64,000 nt of DNA from Flavobacterium sp. J372 (GCF_024699965.1 NZ_JAJOMZ010000004.1:744001-808000), one strand, 5' to 3'; positions 37,926 through 48,607 are shown, counted from the stretch's first letter. Translations and numbers: made by a program. The notes: generated from the letters alone by a model not told the origin.

Positions 37926-40900
37926 ATGAAAAAAATTTTACTGTCGTTAATTTTATTGGCATCAATTGCAGGGTTTTCACAGGCTATCACTGTAAATCCT
38001 AATTCACACACCCCGGCGCAACTGGTAAATAATGTGCTTGTGAATAATGCATGCCTTGTGCAGATAACTAACCCAACTGTTAAGACCGGAACTACTTTCG
38101 GATCTACAAACGGTGTGGCGTATTATCAAAATACCAATCCGGCATTTAATGTAAAGCAGAGCGGGGTGTTATTAACAACCGGGCAGGCAGTACTGTCGCC
38201 GGGGCCGAATAATTCAGTGCTAAATGGCGGTAATACATCAACTACCTGGGGTGGAGATGCAGGTCTGGAAGCGGCACTTGCTTCGGCAGGTATTATAATG
38301 CAGTCTAAAAATGCTACAGTACTTGAGTTTGATTTTGTGCCAAATACGCCAAATTTCGGATTTGATTTCCTTTTTGCATCAGATGAATACGGTGAATTCC
38401 AGTGTACCTCAAATGATGCTTTTGTAGTTTTGCTTACCAATGTAGCAACAGGTATTACGCAAAATGTTGCTGTAATTCCTTCAACAAATACACCAATCAC
38501 TGTAAGCACGATAAGGAATATTCTATATAATTCGGCTTGTCCTTCAGCAAATGCATCTTTTTTCGGTTCACTCAATGTTGGCAGCGCTGCGGCAACATCC
38601 CCAACAAATTATAATGGGCAAACGTTATTAATGCAAGCTTCGGCTACAATAGTTCCAAACCAGCAGTACCATATACGTTTTGTGATAGCTGATGATGGTG
38701 GCGCTGATGGCACTGATGGTGATTATGACTCTGCGGTGTTTATTCCTGCAGGCAGCCTTAACCTTGGCCAGAAATTATTCCCTCAGGATTTAACTGTTGC
38801 CAATGGCAATGCTTTGTGCTTTGGGCAGTCTTATACCATAAACACTAACCTTGACCCGAGTGTATACCAGTTCAGCTGGACAAGAAACGGCGGATCGCCA
38901 ATAGCCGGGCAAACAGGCCCGTCTCTTACAGTTACAACCCCAGGTGATTATGCAGTGACATTAACACGCACCGATATAAGTTGCGTTACAACACAATCTA
39001 TAAAAATTGAATACAGGCCTGAGGTTATGGCTCCTATGGCAACCAACCTGCTGAAATGTGATAATGGTTCAGGTTCATATATCTATGACCTTTCAATAAA
39101 TACCCCTATATTAAAGCAAGGCCTTGATCCTGCTACAATTGTAACATATCACGCAACCGAAGCTAATGCTAATGCCGATACAGCTGCCCTGCCTACAACC
39201 TATGTAAGCGCGAGCGGCGCAATAATATGGGCAAGGGTTGAACTCCCTAACGGATGTGCGGCTATCCGCCAGTTCCAGTTATTGACATCACCGCCTCCAA
39301 CTGCCACGACACCGCCGAATCTTACGCTTTGCGAGAGTGACCAGGGTGCAAACAATGCTGTTTTTAATATGGTTCAGCAAGGTGTAATAGCTCTTGGGGC
39401 ACAATCTAATACAGAAAACCAAGTGCTGTTTTTTACATCTTTACCTGCAGCCCAAATTGGAACATCGCCAATAACCAACCCGGAAAGTTTTACAGGCACA
39501 TCGCAAACAATTTATATACGTATTCAAAAAACAGGTGATTCAAATTGTTTTGTGATTACGCAGTTTAATCTTGTTGTGAGGCCGCTGGCACCGCTGCCGG
39601 CACCTTCAACTGTAAATTCATGTAATAGTTATACACTTCCGGCCATACCTAATGCTAATTACTACACAGGTATTGGCGGTTCAGGAACAATGTATACTGC
39701 AGGCACAGTAATTACTACATCACAACTGCTTTACATAAGGTCGCAAACTGCAGATACACCTCCATGTTATAACCAAAGCACGGTTCAGGTTAATATAATT
39801 ACTGCAGCTTCAGTACCTTCAAATAAAGTTGGATGCCAAAGCTATATACTGGAAGCTCTTGAAGTTGGAGAATATCGTGATGCACCCGGAGGCGGAGGTA
39901 ATATAATACCGGCTGGCACAGCTATTACAGCTAACACTACAATATATTACTATATACCGAGTGCAGCCTCTTGTACCCAAAATACATCATTTACGGTTAC
40001 TATTACAACTCAGCCTACTGTAACCCAGCCTGCAAATGTTAACTCTTGCGGCCCATATACTTTGCCTGCATTACCGGGTGGTGAGAGCTACCGTACCGGC
40101 CCTAACGGTACCGGTACCGTTATAGCTGCAGGTACCCAGATTACATCTACGCAGACGTTATATGTGTATAATGCCAACCCGGCTAACCCGTCTTGTAATA
40201 AATCTAGTGACCCGTTTACTATCACAGTTACAAATATCAATATAGTACCAAGAAATCCGAGGGTAGCATGCGGAAACACGTTTTTACCACCTATAACTGT
40301 TGGTAATTATTTTACAGGCCCTAACGGTACAGGCACCCAGCTGAATCCGGGAGCTAGTATAACCACAACTATGACGGTTTATATTTATGCTGTGAGTCCT
40401 ACCGACCCTACATGCAGCGCTCAATTTGAGTGGAGTATTACAATAAACCCACGTCCAAATATACCTCCTATTGCAAATGTAACAGCATGTAACAGTTATA
40501 CGCTGCCTGCGCTTCCTGTAGGAAACTACTATACTGCTCCAAACGGTGGTGGTACTATGATTCCCGCCGGAACAGCGATAACAGCCACACAGCAAATCCA
40601 TGCCTATGCTGTAGATCCTGTAACAGGCTGTGAGAGCGTGCCAAGGTCATTTACTGTTACAATAATTAATATTACAAACCCGGGAAACCAGACAGTGTGT
40701 GAAAGCTATACACTTCCTGCACTTTCTGTGGGCAATTATTATACAGGCCCTAACGGTACAGGCACACAGCTTCAGCCGGGCGCTAATATTACAACGACAA
40801 GAACAATTTATATAAGGGCTGTAAGTACTACTACGCCACAATGTATTGTAGAAGAAAGTTATGTTGTTGATGTTGTGCCGAGGCCGGTTGTAGCAAACAT

Positions 40901-43900
40901 ACCAAATGTAACAGCTTGTAACAGCTATACGCTGCCAGCATTATCTGTTGGTAAATATTATCCTAATCCTGGCCCACCTAGCCCAACAAATATTGAGATT
41001 CCTGCCGGAACTTCAATAACTGCCACCCAGACGATAAGAGTATGGGCTGAAAACCCTGCTTTGGCAGGTTGTGGTACACAGCGTACATTTACAGTGACAA
41101 TTATTACAGGTGATATCGCACCGGCAGATGTTACAGCTTGCGAAAGCTATACGCTGCCGTCACTTCCTGCAAACAGGTTCTACCGTACTGCAGCAGCAGG
41201 CGGAGGTACAATTATCCCGGCGGGCACACCAATAATGACATCACAGGAGATTTTTGTATATTCCCCAGTTACTTCGGGTACTGGCGGCAATTGTAGTGAT
41301 AATAACAGCTTTATTGTAACAATACTGCCTCAGGTTCCGGTTGATGACCCTGCAGATCAGGATATTTGTAATAACTATACGCTTCCGGCGCTTAGTAATG
41401 GTAATTACTATACGGGTCCGGGCGGTACGGGTACTTTGCTGAATGCAGGCCAGGTTATCACATCTACACAAATGATTTATGTGTATAACACATCTAATGC
41501 AGGCCTTAACTGTGCTGCAGAAAATAGCTTCCTTGTGCAGATACGCGATATTACAGTGAATGACATACCTGACCAGCTTGTATGTGCGGCTGACGGATTC
41601 ACGCTGCCTGTTTTAGCAGAAGGTAAATATTATACAGGGCCAAACGGTACCGGAACAGAAATACCTGCAGGTACGGTTATAAATACTACACAAACAATAT
41701 ACATTTATGCTGCTACAACTACAGCGCCTATATGTACTGATCAGGAAGACTTTACAGTGACTATTAAGCCGGCTCCGCCAATTGATACCCCTGCAAACGT
41801 TGGTTCATGTGGCCCATACACGCTACCGGCTCTAACAGCAGGAAACTACTTTACAGCACCCGGTGGTGGTGGTACTGCGCTTTCTGCCGGACAGGTAATA
41901 ACAGAAACTACACAACTGTACATATTTGCACAAACAGGTGGTACACCAAACTGTGTAGCAGAACATACATTTAATATACTTATAAACCCGGGTTCACCAG
42001 CAGACGTTGCCCAGTGTGACAGCTATACGCTGCCTGCCCCGCCATTTGGCGCTTACTTTACAGGGCCTGCCGGAAGCGGTACACAGCTCAACGCAGGTGA
42101 CGTAATTACATCAACACAAGATGTGTATGTATTTATGCCTGGTACAGCGCCGGGAAGCTGCCTGGATAATATTAAATTCACCGTGACTATATATAACTCA
42201 CCGGTACTTGCACCTGTAAGTAATATTGTAAGATGTGACAGTTATGAGCTGCCTGCACTAACTGTTGGCCAATATCGTACAGGCCCTGGAGGTACAGGTA
42301 CAGTTTTACCTGCCGGACATATAGTAACAACTTCAGAAACAATCTACGTTTATGCAGAAAGCGCTACTTCGCCAAACTGTATTAGCGAAGACAGCTTTAC
42401 AGTTACTATTAATTATACACCTATTGCCGATGCAAGGTCAGACGTCCCCGCGTGTAATAGCTATACGTTGCAAAATCTGATTGTTGGTACATACTGGACA
42501 GCGCCTAATGGCCCTCACGGAACTGGTGTTCAGCTTAATCCAGGCGATGTAATTACTACAACCCAAACAATTTATATTTATGCAGAAACAGGCACTATAC
42601 CTAACTGCTTTACAGAAAACAGCTTCCTTGTAGAGATATTCTCAATAGATGTTGACCAGGTGCCAACCGGCACGTTGCATTGTGACAGCTATACTTTCCA
42701 GCCGCTTACAGTTGGTAAATATTATGCACAATCTGGCGGCCCAAGCCCTACAAACCCTGAAATACTGCCGGGTACTGTATTCACAACACCGGGTACCCAT
42801 ACATTTTACGTTTATGGAGAGACAACAGGAAGGCTTACATGTCCTGATGAAAAGCCATTCACATTCACAATTTATCAAACACCTGTGATTGATGAGTCGC
42901 AAACAAATGTGACAAGATGTAATAATCCTTTTGTACTGCCTACAATGGCCGCAGGAACAGTTGGCCAGTACTATACCGGGCCTAATGGTACAGGTACATT
43001 GCTTGCGGCAGGTACATCAATTTCAACCCCGCAAACCATATATGTATATGCATCAAACGGTCCAGGTGCGCTTTGTCCTAAACAGCACAGTTTTTACGTA
43101 AACTCTAATGTGGTTGATGTAACAGCTCCTGCCAATATAACCATATGTGGTGTTTATACGCTGCCTCCGCTGGCTTTGGGCAATTACTATACAGGTCCTA
43201 ATGGCACCGGAACACAGCTTCCGGCAGGTACGCCAATTACAACTACTCAGGATATTTATGTGTGGGCTGCGGCCGCTACAAACCCTGCTTGTACAGATCA
43301 GGATATGTTCAGGGTAACAATCATTACGGCGCCACTGGTAATAGTGCCGACACCGCTTGAAGAGTGCAGTATTGATGACGCGGGTAACCAGGCGATATTT
43401 AACTTAAACCCAGCACTTGTGCAAGCGCTTGGCGGACAGCCTGATACTGCAGTTTCAATACATGAGACACCGGAGCAGGCTTCGGTTGCAGGTGGCCTTC
43501 CAATAGCTAATCCTGGAGCATATACCAATATTCAGGCAGGTAGCCAAACATTGTATATTAGGGTTTACTCAACAGTTTCAGACTGTTTTAGTATCGTTCC
43601 GCTACAGTTGACGGTAAACCCGAGGCCAATTGCTACCGAGCCTGATGACCTTCAGGTATGTGACGGTGAAGATGGTGACGGCTTTGCAATATTCAAATTG
43701 ACAGACGTAAATGCACAGGTACTCGGCTCAATGAATCCGGCGCAGTTCAGCGTTACCTTCTACGAGAACCTGACTAATGCACAGGCAGGTACAAATGCTA
43801 TTCCTAACCCTAATAGTTACAATAGTGATACAAAAACCATATATGTAAGGGTTACAAATACTACTCAGGCAACAAGATGCTATGATATAGTACCGCTCAA

Positions 43901-46844
43901 CCTTATTGTTAATCCGCTTCCGGTTGCTAACACGCCTGTACCTTACACTCTTTGTGATGTTACAGGGCCGGCAAATGATGAGCGTGAGGTATTTAATCTT
44001 AATTCTAAGATTGCTGAAATTACAGGTGGCGCAACTGGTGTAAATGTTACTTTCCATACAACAATGGCTGCTGCTATTGCTGATACCGGCGCTATAACCA
44101 ACCCTGCAACATATACTAATCAGCAGACAGTGCAAACATTGTTTGTAAGGGTAGAGAACGCAGTGACAAACTGCTTCAGGGTAGTGCTTATGGATATTAG
44201 GGTAGAGCCGTTACCATTGCTGCTAATGCCTTTGGCATCTGAGACTACAATGTGTGACCCTGACGGAGACGGATTTGTACAATTCAATCTACAGGCTTTA
44301 ATGAACAACATGCTGAACGGTGGCAGCAACATACAGATTACGCTGCACGAAACGCCTCAGGATGCGCAATCAGGCCTTAACGCTATAACTAACCTTACAA
44401 CATATCCTAACGAAGTAACTCCGGAACAAGTAATTTATGTAAGGGCGGTTAACACTATTACCGGGTGTGTGGCATACTGGCAGCAGTTTAAGCTATATGT
44501 TAACCCATCACCTCAGGTGCCGGATCTTGCTGACATCAATGTATGTGATACTGATGCGATTGTAAATGGTGAAACTATTGTAAACCTGACAGTTCCAAAC
44601 ACTGCAACAATACAAGCCGCATTAGGTACAGGAGTGACCATTCATTATTTCACATCTTTGGCAAATGCCCAAATAGGCTCACCACGTATTGTTACCCCAT
44701 CAACATACCTGGCATTTAACGGTCAGGAAATATGGGTAAGGGTTATTGATGCTCAGGGATGTTTCGGTATAGAGAGCTTTACTGTAAATGTTGATGTTCC
44801 ACTTGTGTTAACTAGCCCAACACCGCTTACACTGTGTGACAATAAGGACCTGCCAAATGATGGCAGCCGCGAGTTTGACCTTACAGTAAAAGAGAATGAG
44901 ATATTAGGCCCGTTTGGTGTGGGCCAGGGCTTTGTACTGACGTATTTTACTAAGAATCTATCAACGCCGGGCAACATCAACCCAATAACCTCACCGGGCA
45001 GTTTTACACAGATTCTGAATCCTGCAGCTTATACTAATCCTGCTACGAATAACCCACAAACATTATTTGTGGTGGCTACAAGCTTGGGCGGGTGTAAGTC
45101 TTTCACAACAATGACAATACGTGTATTGCCAAACCCAATGCCGGATATGACTCCGGATGCACTTGAAGAATGTGAAGACCCTACATTACCAGTAGCAGGG
45201 CAGGCGGTATTTAACCTGACGGATGCTGCTGCCGATATAAGGAATGGAGATAATACAGCGCTGCTGTCTTACCATACATCAGCTGCTGATGCAGAGGCCG
45301 GAATAAACGCTATAACAAATACAACAGGCCATATAAGCGGTACTGCAACTATTTATGTAAGGATGCAGGCCAACACAGGCAATCCTGCTGACCCGGGATG
45401 CTATAGGGTAACAGAGTTGCCAATTGTAGTGAATCCTGTACCGGTACTGGGTGACCCTGTAACAGGCATTATTGCGCCACTTTCAGACTGCCAAGTGCCG
45501 TATATAGGTACAGCAACATTCTTACTTAACAGCCACATACCTAAGATACTTGTTGGGCAGGATGCAACACAGTTTACAGTTAAATTCTTTGCAACACAGG
45601 CATTGGCTCAGGCAGGTACTACCGCATTGCCAAACCAATATATTAGTAACGTTCCTTCAAGACAGATTTGGGTACGGGTTGAAAATATAGCTACGGGATG
45701 TATCACAATAAAAGACATGATGCTTTACATTGATCCCGGTGCTGTTGCCAATGTTCCGACAACCAGCCTTGATACATGTGATACTCAGGGAGCCAATGAT
45801 GGTGTGGTAACGCTTAACCTAAGTTCACTTGACAGCGACATATTAGGAACTCAGCCTACTCCGCAATTTACTGTTGATTATTATACAGTAGACCCAAGAA
45901 CTGTTAGCGGTGCAATACCAATAGCAACGCCGGGTGCTTTTGTTAATACAGATTTCCCTGATTTAGTGTCAATATGGGCTGTTGTAACTAATACAAACTC
46001 ACAAGAGCCTTGCCGTGCTTACCGCAATATTAATATTGTTGTAGAACGCCTTCCTGTGCCAATCATTGAGTCTGACGGTGATCTAAACAAAGTCTGTATT
46101 GAATATGGTACAAACGTTGTATTAAGTAGTGTTATTCTTCGTGCGCCAAACTTAGGGCCGGGTTATACGTATGAGTGGTTCCGTGGTACTACATCAGTGG
46201 GTACAGCTGATTTCTACGAAGCCGAAGTTGAGGGTGCCTACACAGTTGTTGTTAAGAGCCCGTCTACACTTGCTTGCCAGTCATTGCCGAGCCCGGTATT
46301 TACTGTAATCAAATCTGGTCCGGCTGCTATACCTGCAGGTGAAACAGGCTATACTGTAACAAATGCCTTCAGTGATACACAGGTGATTACAGTTAACATT
46401 GTAGGGCATGGTGAATATGAATACAGGTTAGGCAACGGTCCTTGGCAAACAAGTAATGTGTTTACAAATGTGCCATTTGGTAAACAAACGGTAGAAGTTC
46501 GTGATGTTAAGGCAGGTAAACCGTCATGTGGTGACATTGAGATTGAAGTTAGTGTTATTGATTATCCTACCTTCTTTACGCCAAACAATGACGGATTTAA
46601 TGACAAATGGAATATTGTAGGGCTTAGCGATGCAAACAATAACAAGTATGCTAAAATTTACATCTTTGACCGTTATGGTAAGCTTGTGAAGCAAATAGCG
46701 TCTGAAGGTGACGGATGGGACGGTACCTTTATGGGTAGCCCGCTGCCTGCTGATGACTACTGGTTTACCGTTGAATACCAGGAAGAAGTTGATGGAGTGT
46801 ATGTAACTAAAGAATTTAAATCACACTTCTCGCTGAAGAGGTAA
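37926..46844 (+). CDS. Giant T9SS type B adhesin with 17 Cys-pair repeats
   Basis: A 2972-residue surface protein. The start at ATG 37926 gives a clean signal peptide (MKKILLSLILLASIAGFSQA); an in-frame TTG at 37914 is unlikely. Domains: choice-of-anchor L (about 20-275, with NFGFDFLFASDEYGEF); Ig-like (about 285-365); two CHU-type units (about 370-555); 17 repeats of about 73 residues (558-1803); nine CHU-type units (1803-2680); Ig-like and SprB-like domains; and a CHU_C type B sorting domain (2878-2972, FFTPNNDGFNDKWN, IFDRYGKLVKQ). The 17 repeats share C-xSYTLPAL, G-x-YYTGPNGTGT, AG, TQTIYVYA and a second Cys near their end, which fits one disulfide per unit. The role is most likely adhesion or gliding. 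The gene is monocistronic, with its own promoter and a strong terminator, and no PorP/SprF gene nearby. Confidence 0.88.
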   Translation: MKKILLSLILLASIAGFSQAITVNPNSHTPAQLVNNVLVNNACLVQITNPTVKTGTTFGSTNGVAYYQNTNPAFNVKQSGVLLTTGQAVLSPGPNNSVLNGGNTSTTWGGDAGLEAALASAGIIMQSKNATVLEFDFVPNTPNFGFDFLFASDEYGEFQCTSNDAFVVLLTNVATGITQNVAVIPSTNTPITVSTIRNILYNSACPSANASFFGSLNVGSAAATSPTNYNGQTLLMQASATIVPNQQYHIRFVIADDGGADGTDGDYDSAVFIPAGSLNLGQKLFPQDLTVANGNALCFGQSYTINTNLDPSVYQFSWTRNGGSPIAGQTGPSLTVTTPGDYAVTLTRTDISCVTTQSIKIEYRPEVMAPMATNLLKCDNGSGSYIYDLSINTPILKQGLDPATIVTYHATEANANADTAALPTTYVSASGAIIWARVELPNGCAAIRQFQLLTSPPPTATTPPNLTLCESDQGANNAVFNMVQQGVIALGAQSNTENQVLFFTSLPAAQIGTSPITNPESFTGTSQTIYIRIQKTGDSNCFVITQFNLVVRPLAPLPAPSTVNSCNSYTLPAIPNANYYTGIGGSGTMYTAGTVITTSQLLYIRSQTADTPPCYNQSTVQVNIITAASVPSNKVGCQSYILEALEVGEYRDAPGGGGNIIPAGTAITANTTIYYYIPSAASCTQNTSFTVTITTQPTVTQPANVNSCGPYTLPALPGGESYRTGPNGTGTVIAAGTQITSTQTLYVYNANPANPSCNKSSDPFTITVTNINIVPRNPRVACGNTFLPPITVGNYFTGPNGTGTQLNPGASITTTMTVYIYAVSPTDPTCSAQFEWSITINPRPNIPPIANVTACNSYTLPALPVGNYYTAPNGGGTMIPAGTAITATQQIHAYAVDPVTGCESVPRSFTVTIINITNPGNQTVCESYTLPALSVGNYYTGPNGTGTQLQPGANITTTRTIYIRAVSTTTPQCIVEESYVVDVVPRPVVANIPNVTACNSYTLPALSVGKYYPNPGPPSPTNIEIPAGTSITATQTIRVWAENPALAGCGTQRTFTVTIITGDIAPADVTACESYTLPSLPANRFYRTAAAGGGTIIPAGTPIMTSQEIFVYSPVTSGTGGNCSDNNSFIVTILPQVPVDDPADQDICNNYTLPALSNGNYYTGPGGTGTLLNAGQVITSTQMIYVYNTSNAGLNCAAENSFLVQIRDITVNDIPDQLVCAADGFTLPVLAEGKYYTGPNGTGTEIPAGTVINTTQTIYIYAATTTAPICTDQEDFTVTIKPAPPIDTPANVGSCGPYTLPALTAGNYFTAPGGGGTALSAGQVITETTQLYIFAQTGGTPNCVAEHTFNILINPGSPADVAQCDSYTLPAPPFGAYFTGPAGSGTQLNAGDVITSTQDVYVFMPGTAPGSCLDNIKFTVTIYNSPVLAPVSNIVRCDSYELPALTVGQYRTGPGGTGTVLPAGHIVTTSETIYVYAESATSPNCISEDSFTVTINYTPIADARSDVPACNSYTLQNLIVGTYWTAPNGPHGTGVQLNPGDVITTTQTIYIYAETGTIPNCFTENSFLVEIFSIDVDQVPTGTLHCDSYTFQPLTVGKYYAQSGGPSPTNPEILPGTVFTTPGTHTFYVYGETTGRLTCPDEKPFTFTIYQTPVIDESQTNVTRCNNPFVLPTMAAGTVGQYYTGPNGTGTLLAAGTSISTPQTIYVYASNGPGALCPKQHSFYVNSNVVDVTAPANITICGVYTLPPLALGNYYTGPNGTGTQLPAGTPITTTQDIYVWAAAATNPACTDQDMFRVTIITAPLVIVPTPLEECSIDDAGNQAIFNLNPALVQALGGQPDTAVSIHETPEQASVAGGLPIANPGAYTNIQAGSQTLYIRVYSTVSDCFSIVPLQLTVNPRPIATEPDDLQVCDGEDGDGFAIFKLTDVNAQVLGSMNPAQFSVTFYENLTNAQAGTNAIPNPNSYNSDTKTIYVRVTNTTQATRCYDIVPLNLIVNPLPVANTPVPYTLCDVTGPANDEREVFNLNSKIAEITGGATGVNVTFHTTMAAAIADTGAITNPATYTNQQTVQTLFVRVENAVTNCFRVVLMDIRVEPLPLLLMPLASETTMCDPDGDGFVQFNLQALMNNMLNGGSNIQITLHETPQDAQSGLNAITNLTTYPNEVTPEQVIYVRAVNTITGCVAYWQQFKLYVNPSPQVPDLADINVCDTDAIVNGETIVNLTVPNTATIQAALGTGVTIHYFTSLANAQIGSPRIVTPSTYLAFNGQEIWVRVIDAQGCFGIESFTVNVDVPLVLTSPTPLTLCDNKDLPNDGSREFDLTVKENEILGPFGVGQGFVLTYFTKNLSTPGNINPITSPGSFTQILNPAAYTNPATNNPQTLFVVATSLGGCKSFTTMTIRVLPNPMPDMTPDALEECEDPTLPVAGQAVFNLTDAAADIRNGDNTALLSYHTSAADAEAGINAITNTTGHISGTATIYVRMQANTGNPADPGCYRVTELPIVVNPVPVLGDPVTGIIAPLSDCQVPYIGTATFLLNSHIPKILVGQDATQFTVKFFATQALAQAGTTALPNQYISNVPSRQIWVRVENIATGCITIKDMMLYIDPGAVANVPTTSLDTCDTQGANDGVVTLNLSSLDSDILGTQPTPQFTVDYYTVDPRTVSGAIPIATPGAFVNTDFPDLVSIWAVVTNTNSQEPCRAYRNINIVVERLPVPIIESDGDLNKVCIEYGTNVVLSSVILRAPNLGPGYTYEWFRGTTSVGTADFYEAEVEGAYTVVVKSPSTLACQSLPSPVFTVIKSGPAAIPAGETGYTVTNAFSDTQVITVNIVGHGEYEYRLGNGPWQTSNVFTNVPFGKQTVEVRDVKAGKPSCGDIEIEVSVIDYPTFFTPNNDGFNDKWNIVGLSDANNNKYAKIYIFDRYGKLVKQIASEGDGWDGTFMGSPLPADDYWFTVEYQEEVDGVYVTKEFKSHFSLKR
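39601..43335. repeat. Seventeen protein-level repeats of about 220 bp
   Basis: The region codes for 17 tandem domains of about 70-80 residues with the SYTLPAL...YYTGPNGTGT...TIYVYA pattern. Unlike the SprB arrays in this window, the DNA copies have diverged strongly, so this is an old array kept at the protein level. Confidence 0.85.
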
Positions 46845-46863
46845 TACTTAAATTATAAAAGCG

Positions 46864-46891
46864 ATCAGGGCTGCCATTTGGCAGCCCTGAT
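46864..46891. terminator. Bidirectional terminator between the adhesin and riboflavin synthase genes
   Basis: A 12-bp perfect stem ATCAGGGCTGCC/GGCAGCCCTGAT with loop ATTT lies between convergent stops at 46844 and 46912. Weak T-rich tracts follow on both strands. Confidence 0.85.
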
Positions 46892-46911
46892 TTGTTATGA
46901 AAGAAAATAAT

Positions 46912-47502
46912 TTATCTGCGCAGGGCTTCAATACGGGCTACATACTTCCCAATTACATCAAACTCAAGGTTAACGGTTGTACCAACTTCAAATTCATGGA
47001 AATTGGTGTGCTCATAAGTATACGGAATGATTGCTACGCTAAAGCTGTTGTCTTTTGAATCAACTACGGTAAGGCTTACACCGTTTATAGTAATCGACCC
47101 TTTCTCGATTGTAATGTTGTTATACCCTGGATCATATTCAAAGGTAAAATACCAGCTGCCTGCCGCTTCTCTTATTTCGGTGCATGTGCCGGTTTGGTCG
47201 GTATGGCCCTGTACAATGTGTCCGTCAAGCCTGTCTCCGAGTTTCATGGCTCGCTCCAGGTTTACTTTTTGCCCTGTTTTCCACTGTCCAAGGTTGGTTT
47301 TACTTAGCGTTTCTTTTATGGCGGTAACAGTATAAGTGTCGCCTTCAATAGCAACTACAGTTAAGCATACGCCGTTGTGCGCCACACTCTGGTCAATCTT
47401 AAGTTCATGTGTTATGGGTGACTTTAATGTAAAATGCCTGTTATCGCCTTCCTCACGTATATTTTCTATTATCCCGAAGGTTTCTATTATTCCTGTAAAC
47501 AT
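46912..47502 (-). CDS. ribE: Riboflavin synthase, alpha chain
   Basis: A 196-residue protein that opens with MFTGIIETFG and contains the two internally repeated lumazine-binding domains (about 1-87 and 97-185; compare VAHNGVCLTV with ITINGVSLTV). It dismutates two molecules of 6,7-dimethyl-8-ribityllumazine to riboflavin and a pyrimidine product in the cytoplasm. The length is typical. It is divergent from pdxA with only 49 bases between them, and ends at a shared terminator. No FMN riboswitch could be recognised in the short upstream region. Confidence 0.96.
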   Translation of the reverse strand: MFTGIIETFGIIENIREEGDNRHFTLKSPITHELKIDQSVAHNGVCLTVVAIEGDTYTVTAIKETLSKTNLGQWKTGQKVNLERAMKLGDRLDGHIVQGHTDQTGTCTEIREAAGSWYFTFEYDPGYNNITIEKGSITINGVSLTVVDSKDNSFSVAIIPYTYEHTNFHEFEVGTTVNLEFDVIGKYVARIEALRR

Positions 47503-47515
47503 CCTTTTATTTTAC

Positions 47516-47523
47516 TAAATTTG
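47516..47523 (+). promoter_or_regulatory. -7 promoter box for pdxA
   Basis: TAAATTTG matches TAnnTTTG, 28 bases before the pdxA ATG, in the 49-base divergent region. Confidence 0.55.
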
Positions 47524-47551
47524 TAGTTCAAAAGTAAGCATATAAGCCATT

Positions 47552-48607
47552 ATGACAAAGAAAGCACAGAATGTAATTGCAGGTATATCAATAGGCGACC
47601 TTAATGGTATAGGCAGCGAAGTTATCCTCAAAACATTTGAAGATAACCGTATGCTCGAGATGTGTACCCCTGTAATTTTTGCCAACGTAAAGCTGCTTTC
47701 GTTCATAAAAAAAACACTGAACATTACTCCTGAAATTAACTTCCACGGTATAGATTCCCTGGAACAGCTTGTGCCGGGCAAGATAAATGTGCTTAACGTG
47801 TGGCGCGACCCTGTAAACATTAATTTCGGGCAAAATGATGAAGCAGCCGGCCGGCATGCGATTCAATCTTTTACAGCAGCAACAAAAGCTTTGAAGGAAA
47901 AACAGATTGATGTGCTTATTACGGCGCCAATAAATAAATATAACATACAGGCGGAAGATTTTAAATTCCCCGGACATACTGATTATCTTAACCAGGAACT
48001 GGATGGTGATGCGCTCATGCTTATGGTGCAGGACAACCTGCGTGTCGGCCTTCTTACAGACCATATACCGGTAAATGAAGTGACAGCCCACCTTACTGAA
48101 GCGCTCATCCGCAAAAAGATTATCACTATACATAAATCATTAAAGCAGGACTTCAGGATTAGCAAGCCTAAGATTGCTGTATTAGGTGTAAACCCGCACT
48201 GCGGAGATAATGGTGTGATAGGTACTGAAGATGATAAAGTGCTGCGACCTGCGCTTAAAAAGCTTTATGAAGATGGCGTGCTGGTGTTTGGGCCCTATTC
48301 TGCAGATAGTTTTTTTGGCAGCGGCCAGTATGAAAAATATGATGCCGTAATTGCTGCCTATCATGACCAGGGTCTTATTCCGTTCAAAACCCTTTCCTTT
48401 GGCAAGGGAGTGAATTATACGGCCGGGCTTAGCGGCATCAGAACTTCGCCCGACCATGGCACAGGTTATGAAATTGCAGGCAAAGGCCAGGCCGATTATA
48501 ACTCATTTAAGGAGGCAGTTTACCTTGCCCTTGATGTTTACCAGCACAGGCAGGAATATGCTGAGCTTAACAGTAATCCGCTTAAAACAAAAGAAAAGCC
48601 GTTATAA
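47552..48607 (+). CDS. pdxA: 4-hydroxythreonine-4-phosphate dehydrogenase
   Basis: A 351-residue PdxA. It shows the N-terminal GISIGDLNGIGSEV block, the GHTDYL segment, and the histidines of the metal site within LTDHIP, NPHCGDNG and AYHDQGLIPFK. The enzyme oxidises 4-phosphohydroxy-threonine in the DXP-dependent pathway to pyridoxal phosphate, using NAD and a divalent metal. Length and motifs are standard. It begins just downstream of a -7 box and is followed by a separate promoter for the DUF177 operon. Confidence 0.97.
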   Translation: MTKKAQNVIAGISIGDLNGIGSEVILKTFEDNRMLEMCTPVIFANVKLLSFIKKTLNITPEINFHGIDSLEQLVPGKINVLNVWRDPVNINFGQNDEAAGRHAIQSFTAATKALKEKQIDVLITAPINKYNIQAEDFKFPGHTDYLNQELDGDALMLMVQDNLRVGLLTDHIPVNEVTAHLTEALIRKKIITIHKSLKQDFRISKPKIAVLGVNPHCGDNGVIGTEDDKVLRPALKKLYEDGVLVFGPYSADSFFGSGQYEKYDAVIAAYHDQGLIPFKTLSFGKGVNYTAGLSGIRTSPDHGTGYEIAGKGQADYNSFKEAVYLALDVYQHRQEYAELNSNPLKTKEKPL

